Notes: generated from the letters alone by a model not told the origin. Numbered from the stretch's first letter, positions 1-5,862 are shown. The stretch: DNA of 7,586 bases from Pseudomonadales bacterium (GCA_022360535.1 JAKSCP010000120.1:1-7586); one strand, 5' to 3'. A program made the numbers and translations.

Positions 1-222
1 GGGCACCAGTGCAGAAATTGCCTGTGTTCGCTGGCCAGGGTTGACCGTACTCACGACGCCGTCACCATAGGCAGTTTGCACCCAGGGTGTTATGCGCAGC
101 ACCGCAACTGCGATGACCAACAATAGCAACAACAGAAAGGTGATCACGCGATCAGCGCGTGGCACTTTTAACGCATCAAGGGTCGTGATATGGGTGAGGT
201 ATCGGGTTTCTATCGTGTTCAT
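1..222 (-). CDS. HlyD-family membrane fusion (periplasmic adaptor) protein, N-terminal part
   Basis: This is the first 74 codons of a gene that continues past the left edge. The visible protein has a short cytoplasmic N-terminus with Arg and Lys, one hydrophobic segment at about residues 26-43 (rich in Leu and Val), and then a periplasmic stretch with Trp-Val-Gln-Thr followed by GDGVVSTVNPGQRTQAI and ALVP. A single N-terminal membrane anchor followed by a 'G-x-V-x-x-x-N/D-P-x-x-R-x-Q-x-I/V' strand leading into the first half-lipoyl motif is typical of HlyD/EmrA-type adaptors. These bridge an inner-membrane exporter to a TolC-like outer-membrane channel. Its ATG (220-222) overlaps the stop codon of the upstream ABC gene as ATGA, so the two are very likely translationally coupled. 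The substrate cannot be told from the sequence. The family call rests on the N-terminus only. Confidence 0.8.
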   Translation of the reverse strand, partial: MNTIETRYLTHITTLDALKVPRADRVITFLLLLLLVIAVAVLRITPWVQTAYGDGVVSTVNPGQRTQAISALVP

Positions 223-1916
223 GCAGCGACAGTCCCCGTTTTATCAGCAGGAGAAATGACCACGCCTTCAGAGCCATTGCCAGGGACCGTGGAGTTCAAT
301 TGCAATACCCCATCAAACTGATCAGCCATCGGCTGGTTAGTAAAGTACAATACACTGAAGTCCTGCTTCTCAAGGGTTTCAATAACCCTGACCCTTGAAG
401 CCTTTGGTAAATTGTCGATATCCTGGTTCAACACAATAACTTTTGGTTGCGCCAAAATAGCCGCAGTCAACTTCAGCAAGAGAAAATCCGCCGGCATTAA
501 AGGTGCGCCCAATGTGGACAGGCGTGTATCCAGCTTGTCAGGAAGATTCTGAATCTGATCGCTGAGTCCCAGTTGATCAAGGATGCTGGTCGCCATCGCG
601 GCGGTCGCTTCAGGCGCAGCCATCAATAAGTATTCTCTGATCGTACATTCGATGATCAATGAACGATCGACGAAAAATACATCATGTCTAAGACCGTAAA
701 TGTCATATTCACTTAATTCTCGATTACCAAGCCGCAACCAACCACGATCGGGTAAAGCCTGTAGTTTGAGTAGCTTGGTAAAACCGCGCTGAATCCAGCC
801 GCGCTCACAGGTAACGAAGGCCTTGGCCCCTGCTTCCAAAGTGAAATCGAGAGAGACTTTATGCTCCTGCCGTGAGTACTGAAGATCCTGGCAATGCAAG
901 CTGCCGTCCGATGGCGCCATCAACGGGTTCTTTTCCAGGTTTTCCTGAGGCAATTCCAGAATCTGGCCGAGTTTGTCCGCTGCACCATATAACTCGTAAT
1001 ACATTTTCAGATAGTTGGTGAACTGGGTCAGGCCAAAGAATACAGCGAACATGATTAGCTCCGCTGCGACCAACTGGCCAATGGACAATTCGCCCTGAAT
1101 CACAAGCCACCCACCAAGCCCCAGTAAGGAGGCACTGGCGAGGGCGTAGATGAATAGAAACCCTATGACCTGGGAAAACGTAAACCGGAAATGGCTACGG
1201 TGAGCGTCGACATAGCTAGAGATTCTGGCTTCACTGGTTGCACCCGCGAAATCCAGGTGGCGACCAGATTGAAAAAATTCATGGGCGGCAGAAAGACTGC
1301 TGAGCCACTTTGCGGTTTCGTATTTCGCGTGTGACAACCTCAGCGCGGTAAGCTTGGCGCCGCGACTGAACAGAATCCAGATCAGGTAGATAAGCACCAG
1401 GATAACCAGATTGAACGCGAACAACATCGGATGATAGAACGACACCAGTGTGAACCCGACTGCTAATTGCAAAAGCAGTGCAAATCCATCAACCACTAAT
1501 GCTGGAATGTTCTTCTGCAGGGTCATGATGTCGAAGTAACGTTGCGCAAGGGTAAAGTTGCGTCTCCCTTCAAACACGGTATGTGGTGCCATCAAGGTGT
1601 TTAGACTGAGCTTGGCGCACAATCGCGCATAGACACGCCGCTCATAGAGCTCCATGACCCGAGTGCGCATGGCAGTAAGAAAGCCCGCCAACAGCAACAT
1701 GACGAGCAGGACTGAGGACAGAATAAAAATCGCCCGTGCCGATGCGATGTTGGCGACGGTATTGATCAATGTCTGGACGGCAATAGGTACAGAGAGCGTC
1801 AGCAAGCTGATCAGCACTCCATAAATGACAGCGACGCGAATGAAGCCCTTCTCCGGCTGGATTAGCTCGCTAAGAATACGTCTTGCCCGTTGTAAATCAG
1901 ACTTGGCGTTGTCCAT
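219..1916 (-). CDS. ABC exporter half-transporter with degenerate, probably non-hydrolysing nucleotide-binding domain
   Basis: A protein of 565 residues with the type I ABC exporter layout. Six hydrophobic segments lie at about 27-49, 62-80, 139-160, 162-183, 248-272 and 278-296, followed by an ATPase-like domain at about 341-541. The domain keeps its scaffold: the TIREYLL strand after the Q-loop and the LPDKLDTRLSTLG stretch before the signature. The catalytic motifs are lost. The P-loop reads G373-WIQRG-F379-T380, so the Walker A Lys is Phe. The Q-loop Gln is Asp417, LSGGQ is LMPAD (473-477), the Walker B Asp-Glu is Asn497-Gln498, and the switch His is Asn527. The frame is open throughout, so this is not a sequencing artefact. 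I chose the ATG at 1914-1916 because the sequence upstream only extends to a TTG at 1988 without a ribosome site. It probably acts with the adaptor gene it overlaps and needs an active ATPase partner not seen here. Confidence 0.88.
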   Translation of the reverse strand: MDNAKSDLQRARRILSELIQPEKGFIRVAVIYGVLISLLTLSVPIAVQTLINTVANIASARAIFILSSVLLVMLLLAGFLTAMRTRVMELYERRVYARLCAKLSLNTLMAPHTVFEGRRNFTLAQRYFDIMTLQKNIPALVVDGFALLLQLAVGFTLVSFYHPMLFAFNLVILVLIYLIWILFSRGAKLTALRLSHAKYETAKWLSSLSAAHEFFQSGRHLDFAGATSEARISSYVDAHRSHFRFTFSQVIGFLFIYALASASLLGLGGWLVIQGELSIGQLVAAELIMFAVFFGLTQFTNYLKMYYELYGAADKLGQILELPQENLEKNPLMAPSDGSLHCQDLQYSRQEHKVSLDFTLEAGAKAFVTCERGWIQRGFTKLLKLQALPDRGWLRLGNRELSEYDIYGLRHDVFFVDRSLIIECTIREYLLMAAPEATAAMATSILDQLGLSDQIQNLPDKLDTRLSTLGAPLMPADFLLLKLTAAILAQPKVIVLNQDIDNLPKASRVRVIETLEKQDFSVLYFTNQPMADQFDGVLQLNSTVPGNGSEGVVISPADKTGTVAA

Positions 1917-1935
1917 CAAATAAATTCCCAAGCAT

Positions 1936-1985
1936 AAAAAAAGTCCAGTCGCTGGAGCCCGAAACACAAAGGTCAGGGGCCCCTG
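1936..1985 (-). promoter_or_regulatory. Attenuator-like leader of the ABC exporter gene
   Basis: Read on the minus strand, the leader holds a perfect 12-bp palindrome CAGGGGCCCCTG (1985-1974). Next comes a short stem TCCAG-CGA-CTGGA (arms 1952-1956 and 1944-1948), one base and seven T (1942-1936). The ATG lies 20 bases after the T tract. The segment GGGGCCC (1983-1977) can also pair with GGGCTCC (1960-1954), seven pairs with one G-U, and this pairing would consume the 5' arm of the T-tract stem. That gives a terminator/antiterminator-like choice. The terminator stem is only five pairs, so this is a suggestion from base pairing and not a firm call. Confidence 0.3.
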
Positions 1986-2043
1986 CAATTAGACGATCAT
2001 CATTTTACTCGAATTTACATGGAGGATAATCAGTTCTAACCGA

Positions 2044-2073
2044 AGTATAGATTCGGAAAATTTGAATAACCAA
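2044..2073 (-). promoter_or_regulatory. Possible sigma-70 promoter for the ABC exporter gene
   Basis: On the minus strand, TTGGTT (2073-2068) lies 18 bases from TATACT (2049-2044), a five-of-six match to the -10 consensus. The -35 box matches only three of six. The -10 sits inside the inverted repeat CCGAA-N7-TTCGG (2040-2056), so a regulator could bind over it. A transcript from here would have a leader of about 120 bases containing the attenuator-like stem. Confidence 0.3.
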
Positions 2074-2145
2074 AAGCGATCGATTTGGCTAATTTCAACG
2101 TTGATCGAAACAAGCGCTAAGCAGCGATTCATCAAGGGTTTGAAG

Positions 2146-3234
2146 ATGATTAGAGTAGTAATTAATGTCCTCTGCTGGTCTCTCTTGTTTGCGCTGATGC
2201 CCTCAGCGATGGCTTCCGATCCCGCGACAAACGAACTTGCTTCGTTAGCAGTGGAGGCGGTACCTGAACGGTTCGTGCTGAACCAATTCTGCCTGAACAG
2301 CAGTTGCCAACAGCTTTCAGCGACAGGCGAGTCAGACCAGGATGCTTTGGCAGATTACGAAGCTAAGGTTCTGGCTAGCCAGCAGCTGAAGCAACATCTG
2401 GAAGATCTTCGTTCAATAGAAGGATCTTATGGAAACTCATTGATTGAAGCGCATCGGCAATATGGTCAGCTTCTCCTCGAGCTGGAATTGCACGAAGCGG
2501 CAGCTTTGGAGTTCGAACAGGCCTGGCACATCAGCCGGGTGAACCACGGGCTCTACAGCGAAGAACAACTACCTCACCTGAACCACATGATTGAGGCTTA
2601 CGCCGAGCTGAAACGTTGGGAAGAGGTCCATGACCTGCATCAGCTGGGGTTCCTCGTCGGAAGTCGAATTTATCCGCCAGATGATCTTCGCTATGTGCTG
2701 GCGGCAGAGCTCTATACAGCATGGCAATGGGAAGCGCTTACTCAAAACAAGCTTGCTGCAAATTCGCTGGGGGTTATTCAATCAGCCAGAGAGTTAAGTG
2801 TGCTCTACGAGACCATCCTGGATCGGATTGATGAGGCGGCCCGAGGCCCGTCCCTGTCATCACTGAATCTCATATTAGGTAAAGCGCGCACCGACCTTGC
2901 GATTGCACAAAGCGTCGTGAGATTGCGGCACTACGGTGGGCAGTTTGCAGATCCACAATGTCGGAATGATGGTTATCATCAACGCAGGCGCAATGTAGGC
3001 TGCCGCCCTCCAACCCTGGTTAGTTTTGGGCCTGCTGACTTCATGCAGTCACCGGGCACCTACTCCCTGGCAGGTCTCTACATCAGGCAAGTAGACGATG
3101 CCATTTTAAGACTCGAAGAAATTCTTAGGCTGGAGACAGAGATCGAGAAAGGGGAGCGTGCCTGGATCGAGACTCTGGTCACCATGCTGAGAGCAGAATC
3201 TGACTCCCTGTTAAGGTCCAGTCGTCCGAGATAA
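2146..3234 (+). CDS. Sec-exported TPR-like (helical repeat) protein of unknown function
   Basis: A 362-residue protein with a clear signal peptide: MIRVVINVLCWSLLFALMPS followed by AMA and a likely cleavage after Ala23. The mature part is mostly amphipathic helix. Residues about 97-180 have the spacing and Tyr/Ala/Leu pattern of tetratricopeptide repeats: EAHRQYGQLLLELELHEAAA, then a YSEEQLPHLNHMIEAYAELKRW unit ending in IYPPDD. A low-complexity helical region follows, then a loop with QCRNDG and RNVGCR. Cys49/Cys54 and Cys272/Cys286 are the mature cysteines and could form disulfides in the periplasm. The ATG at 2146 is preceded by AAGGG at 7 bases. A longer in-frame start at TTG 2062 would bury the signal peptide and has no ribosome site. 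It diverges from the ABC exporter. Having a Sec signal, it is unlikely to be that exporter's cargo. The function is not recognised. Confidence 0.82.
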   Translation: MIRVVINVLCWSLLFALMPSAMASDPATNELASLAVEAVPERFVLNQFCLNSSCQQLSATGESDQDALADYEAKVLASQQLKQHLEDLRSIEGSYGNSLIEAHRQYGQLLLELELHEAAALEFEQAWHISRVNHGLYSEEQLPHLNHMIEAYAELKRWEEVHDLHQLGFLVGSRIYPPDDLRYVLAAELYTAWQWEALTQNKLAANSLGVIQSARELSVLYETILDRIDEAARGPSLSSLNLILGKARTDLAIAQSVVRLRHYGGQFADPQCRNDGYHQRRRNVGCRPPTLVSFGPADFMQSPGTYSLAGLYIRQVDDAILRLEEILRLETEIEKGERAWIETLVTMLRAESDSLLRSSRPR

Positions 3235-3310
3235 ATCTGCAGCCCACTTATCAACCCAATTAGGCTGATCTGGCAACAGCTCAGATATTTCGAACAATGA
3301 ATGCGATTTT

Positions 3311-3344
3311 CCTGATTGTCCGTATCAGGTGGTAGGCCTAGTAT
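3311..3344 (+). promoter_or_regulatory. Probable sigma-70 promoter of the HPF-like gene, with inverted repeat over the -35 box
   Basis: TTGTCC (3316-3321) and TAGTAT (3339-3344) are separated by exactly 17 bases, each matching four of six consensus positions. The predicted start, near 3351, would leave a leader of about 20 bases ending in a strong ribosome site. An inverted repeat CCTGAT-N7-ATCAGG (3311-3316 and 3324-3329) covers the -35 box and could be an operator. Confidence 0.4.
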
Positions 3345-3356
3345 TCTGCGGAAATT

Positions 3357-3363
3357 GGAGGAG
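3357..3363 (+). promoter_or_regulatory. Strong Shine-Dalgarno site that decides a TTG start
   Basis: GGAGGAG sits 6 bases before the TTG at 3370. It is the best plus-strand ribosome site in the window and fixes the start of the HPF-like gene, removing 18 residues from the longest open frame. Confidence 0.75.
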
Positions 3364-3369
3364 CCCCCA

Positions 3370-3666
3370 TTGGCAAAAATCACGATAGAAAACTCAGGCG
3401 ATCACCCACAGGAAACAGTGATCCGCAACAAACTCAGCTTACTACTGGCGTCTACCCTCAGTGGACTAACTTCAGTGCATGTTAGCCTGCGACCCAAATC
3501 CAGTGTCCTTAATGAAACGATTAACTATCGTTGCGAAGTGGAGGGGGTGTATGCCAACTCGAAAAGATTTATCGCTGCCAGTGAACATCCTCGTGCTCTG
3601 CAAGCCATCGAGGGTGCAGCACAAAGGCTGCGACGTTCGATTATGAGAGATCGCCAGTTCGGTTAA
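3370..3666 (+). CDS. HPF/RaiA-like small ribosome-associated protein
   Basis: A 98-residue protein, close in length to E. coli HPF (95). Its layout fits the beta-alpha-beta-beta-beta-alpha fold of hibernation factors: a first strand (MAKITIEN), a helix (about 16-33), a strand SVHVSLRP (35-42), strands at about 51-59 and 66-71 (NYRCEVEG and RFIAAS), and a last helix ALQAIEGAAQRLRRSIMR (76-93). The last helix corresponds to the 'A-I-D-x-x-x-D-K-L-x-R-Q-L' helix of HPF. Such proteins bind the 30S decoding region and silence ribosomes in stationary phase or stress. I chose the TTG at 3370 because a near-perfect GGAGGAG (3357-3363) lies 6 bases upstream. The only longer start (TTG 3316) coincides with the likely -35 box. 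No C-terminal dimerisation domain is present, so this is not the long HPF form. The assignment is by eye, from fold pattern and helix motif. Confidence 0.6.
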   Translation: MAKITIENSGDHPQETVIRNKLSLLLASTLSGLTSVHVSLRPKSSVLNETINYRCEVEGVYANSKRFIAASEHPRALQAIEGAAQRLRRSIMRDRQFG

Positions 3667-3705
3667 CTCTAATGCGTGTAACAGAGAATCTTAGTTACGC
3701 TTCGT
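3667..3705. terminator. Possible weak stem-loop between convergent genes
   Basis: GCGTGTAAC (3674-3682) can pair with GTTACGC (3694-3700) apart from a two-base bulge. It lies between and just into the convergent 3' ends of the HPF-like gene and nhaR, where a bidirectional terminator is expected. There is no clean T tract on either strand, so this is weak. Confidence 0.2.
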
Positions 3706-4600
3706 TAAACAGGTTGTCTCTGGCGTTTTCGATAATGTTTAGCACTACCGGGTGCTTCAGTCGCCTTTCCGGTGAAATCGCATAGTAATTTTCAATAACT
3801 TCCGGCACCTCACCGATAGCTTTAGCGCCGTACATTAATTGTATCTCTTCTGCTATCGCACTCGGGCTTGGAAACAAACCAAGGCCCTCTTCACCAAACG
3901 CTTTCATTAGCGCGCTGTCATCGAATTCAGCCACCGTCTGCGGTGACAACTCCAGACTGTCCATCCATTCCTCCAATGCCCGTCGCATTGGGTTGCTGGC
4001 TGATGGCAGCAGCAGTGGCGCGTCGTTCAGGGATTCCGGGAAATTTTTCTCATAGCGTCTGGCCATACTGCGTTTGACGAACATCGTTGTGCCGCTTTGG
4101 CCAATTAAATGGGTGAATGCTTTGACGTTGAGACCGGCAGAAATCCCATGGTCTGAAATGATCATATCCAGCTGGTGCACAGCAAGTTTGCCGAGTAGTT
4201 CTTCGAAGTCGCCTTCTACGCAAACCAGTCGGACTCCATTGTCCTCAGCGAGTGCTGGCTGCAAAATCCGCATGGCGATGAGTTTTGGGATTGAGTTGAC
4301 GATGCCCACTCGCAGGTTTGCTGGCATGCCGGCGCTACCCGTCTTGAGTCGTGCGCTCAGCTCAGCGCCTAAAGAAAAGATTTCATCTGCGTATTGAAAA
4401 ACCAGATGACCAGCCTCGGTGAGAACCAGCCCACGGCCAACTCGTGTAAACAAGGCGTCGCCAACGGATTCTTCCAGCAGTTTCAGTTGCCCACTAATGG
4501 TCTGCGGGGTCAGATGTAAGACCTCTGAGGCCTTTGTGATACTGCCTTCCCGAGCAACCGCCCAGAAGTATTGAAGGTGGCTGTAATTCAAATGTCGCAT
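3695..4600 (-). CDS. nhaR: LysR-family transcriptional regulator NhaR
   Basis: A 301-residue protein, the same length as E. coli NhaR. The N-terminal winged helix-turn-helix has the NhaR pattern: LNYSHLQYFWAVAREGSI, then ASEVLHLTPQTISGQLKLLE (about 24-43), then GRGLVLTEAGHLVFQYADEIF. The effector-binding domain (about 93-300) keeps LDMIISDHGIS, the FDDSALMKAFGEEGLG segment and the terminal YYAISPERRLKHP, all matched in NhaR. In E. coli NhaR activates the Na+/H+ antiporter gene nhaA in response to sodium and also controls pgaABCD and osmC. The start ATG at 4598-4600 has only a weak GAG-type ribosome site. The gene converges on the HPF-like gene with 28 bases between stops. No antiporter gene lies beside it here, so its local target is unknown. 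Confidence 0.9.
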   Translation of the reverse strand: MRHLNYSHLQYFWAVAREGSITKASEVLHLTPQTISGQLKLLEESVGDALFTRVGRGLVLTEAGHLVFQYADEIFSLGAELSARLKTGSAGMPANLRVGIVNSIPKLIAMRILQPALAEDNGVRLVCVEGDFEELLGKLAVHQLDMIISDHGISAGLNVKAFTHLIGQSGTTMFVKRSMARRYEKNFPESLNDAPLLLPSASNPMRRALEEWMDSLELSPQTVAEFDDSALMKAFGEEGLGLFPSPSAIAEEIQLMYGAKAIGEVPEVIENYYAISPERRLKHPVVLNIIENARDNLFNEA

Positions 4601-4647
4601 CGTATTCTCAATGTAATCTAATCGGTTGCGCTATGTGGCAACGGACT

Positions 4648-4691
4648 ATCCTGTTAGCTACGGATATTACGTGCTGAAAGCTTAACAGGAT
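4648..4691. repeat. Inverted repeat upstream of nhaR, possible operator
   Basis: ATCCTGTTAGCT (4648-4659) and AGCTTAACAGGAT (4679-4691) are inverted copies with a single extra base in one arm, separated by 19 bases. The outer nine bases of each arm match perfectly. The repeat begins 48 bases upstream of the nhaR ATG. LysR regulators often control their own genes from such dyads, so an autoregulatory site is plausible. A hairpin in the leader is the alternative. Confidence 0.4.
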
Positions 4692-4760
4692 TGATTAATT
4701 CGAATAATACGATAAATCTGACAAATTAGTCCTGTTTTCTCGAAGTATATTCGGTGAGGC

Positions 4761-4790
4761 AAAAAAAACCTGGAATCCAGTTCCAGGTTT
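4761..4790 (-). terminator. Intrinsic (Rho-independent) terminator
   Basis: On the minus strand a perfect 10-bp stem, AAACCTGGAA and TTCCAGGTTT (arms 4790-4781 and 4775-4766) with a 5-base loop, runs into eight T (4768-4761, the first three shared with the stem). It would end minus-strand transcription coming from the hydrolase gene, about 230 bases past that gene's stop, and separate it from nhaR. On the plus strand no T tract follows. Confidence 0.75.
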
Positions 4791-4798
4791 GGGAAGGA

Positions 4799-4819
4799 GC
4801 AACTAAAGGGGAGAGTTGC
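4799..4819. repeat. Short stem-loop beside the terminator
   Basis: GCAACT (4799-4804) and AGTTGC (4814-4819) form a six-pair stem with a 9-base loop. In a minus-strand RNA the loop reads CUCCCCUUU, complementary to Shine-Dalgarno sequences, and lies 8 bases before the terminator stem. Confidence 0.35.
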
Positions 4820-5018
4820 ATGAATTTAGTGTCTTGAAAACAAAGGGTGCTTGGGAATTCGTCAAAACCGTAATTCTTAACCGGTTTGCGATTCACTTTG
4901 CTCTCAAGACGGTGTTTAGTGTGCCTAAACTGCTGGCAATAAAAAATCAGCTTTTTCGACCAGGATATTTCGGATTTATCGAAGTGAAAGCGCGTGTCTA
5001 AACCGTGATTCCAGCGGT

Positions 5019-5825
5019 TCAATCGTAGAAAGACGGTGCCAGGTTCAGCGAGTTTGCCAGTTCCAGATTGTGCTCTATCCAGAATGTGGCATCGGTCTCT
5101 TCGATGAGGGCTTCTACCTTGGCGATAGACTGCAGGCTCTGGTCCCGGTCGGTGTTAAACGTAGGCACTCTCCCTAACACGCGACTCATTGCGAAGTGGT
5201 ATAAATCGCCGGAAAGAATCAAGGTGCCCAGGTTATCCAGTTCCAGTTTCAGCACCTGGTGCCCGGGGGTATGACCTGGGGCCGATATGATCATGACGCT
5301 GCCATCGCCGAATATGTCGTGATCGCCATCAAGAATAACTTTCTCAGAGTCATTTAACTGATCATACAGAGCAGGTCGAAACACCGGATTCGTCTCCGGA
5401 TGCTCAAAGGCCGCCTCATACTCCGTTTGCTGGATCAGTAAGGTGGAGTTACTAAACACATTAGCGGCGCCAACGTGATCGTAGTGAAAGTGAGAGAACG
5501 AAACGAGGTCGATATCAGAAGGCGAAACATCCATGCCCTCAAGTTGATCGACTATGGATACTTCATACCAGCCAGTCGCCTCTTCTGTGCGCGGGCCTAC
5601 CATGTCGAGTGGTAACCCGGCATCCCACAGCAGTCTGCCTGCTTCATGCTCAATCAGATAACAAGGAACAAACAGCTCCCGCACCGGGGTTTCTGAGTTG
5701 TCCAATCCGAAAAAACTGATGTTATCAAAACTGAGATGGCCACAGTCGAAGACGTATAGCTTCGGGCCAGCCTGGGCCGATAAACCAAGGCTTAAGAGCA
5801 TCAATAGTGCGCAGCAATTCTTCAT
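5019..5825 (-). CDS. Sec-exported metallo-beta-lactamase-fold hydrolase, AHL-lactonase-like
   Basis: A 268-residue protein with a signal peptide (MKNCCALLMLLSLGLSAQA, likely cut after Ala19). It carries the full metal site of the metallo-beta-lactamase superfamily: HFHYDH (His112, His114, Asp116, His117), His185 in SAPGHTPGH, Asp207 in LSGDLYH and His252 in WIEHN. The order and spacing match N-acyl homoserine lactonases of the AiiA type (HxHxDH, His, Asp, His), two-zinc enzymes that open the lactone ring of quorum signals. The N-terminal VFDCGH strand and a loop with VRELFVPCYLIEH also fit that group. Related proteins hydrolyse other lactones or esters, so the substrate is open. The ATG at 5823-5825 follows AGGAGGT at 6 bases. 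A GTG at 5885 in the same frame would place 20 residues before the signal peptide and is rejected. The signal peptide predicts periplasmic or outside action. Confidence 0.8.
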   Translation of the reverse strand: MKNCCALLMLLSLGLSAQAGPKLYVFDCGHLSFDNISFFGLDNSETPVRELFVPCYLIEHEAGRLLWDAGLPLDMVGPRTEEATGWYEVSIVDQLEGMDVSPSDIDLVSFSHFHYDHVGAANVFSNSTLLIQQTEYEAAFEHPETNPVFRPALYDQLNDSEKVILDGDHDIFGDGSVMIISAPGHTPGHQVLKLELDNLGTLILSGDLYHFAMSRVLGRVPTFNTDRDQSLQSIAKVEALIEETDATFWIEHNLELANSLNLAPSFYD

Positions 5826-5831
5826 CACAAC

Positions 5832-5838
5832 ACCTCCT
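5832..5838 (-). promoter_or_regulatory. Consensus Shine-Dalgarno site fixing the hydrolase start
   Basis: AGGAGGT on the minus strand lies 6 bases before the ATG at 5823-5825. It supports the shorter start over the upstream GTG and predicts efficient translation. Confidence 0.8.
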
Positions 5839-5862
5839 ATTCTGGTGGGAGGCGACCAAAAT

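Larger units (their letters stand above)
4601..5018. other. AT-rich 418-base intergenic region between nhaR and the hydrolase gene
   Basis: I see no convincing protein gene here. The region holds, from the nhaR side, an inverted repeat (4648-4691), the motif CGAAGTATATTCGG (4741-4754), an intrinsic terminator for the minus strand (4761-4790), a six-pair stem-loop (4799-4819), and a weak inverted repeat AAACCG-N11-CGGTTT (4865-4887). Open frames on both strands (4816-5001 plus, 4726-5022 minus) need TTG starts and do not look like proteins. Confidence 0.6.

Noticed and set aside
294..896. ABC nucleotide-binding domain as a frameshifted pseudogene
   Set aside because: The frame is continuous, scaffold segments on both sides of each lost motif are preserved, and the changes are point-like replacements, so it looks like a maintained gene.
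1917..1988. Longer start (TTG 1988) for the ABC exporter gene
   Set aside because: It has no ribosome site, would translate the palindrome and the T-tract stem, and adds a hydrophobic stretch unlike exporter N-termini.
2062..2145. Longer start (TTG 2062) for the TPR-like protein
   Set aside because: It has no ribosome site and would place 28 residues before the signal peptide that begins at ATG 2146.
3078..3383. Open frame of 101 residues on the minus strand opposite the TPR-like gene's 3' end
   Set aside because: It lies opposite the real gene and the HPF-gene promoter region, has no ribosome site, and has no recognisable motif.
4820..4837. Five-codon ATG minigene after GGGGAG on the plus strand
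   Set aside because: There is no plus-strand gene downstream for it to act as a leader, and the spacing is easily met by chance.
4816..5001. Possible 61-residue plus-strand protein with a purine-rich stretch before a TTG
   Set aside because: The purine-rich stretch is part of a stem-loop and too close to the TTG; the composition follows local AT-richness and no motif, signal or family is recognisable.
4726..5022. Possible 98-residue minus-strand protein overlapping the hydrolase stop
   Set aside because: It starts at TTG without a ribosome site, runs straight through the intrinsic terminator at 4761-4790, and has a random-looking composition.
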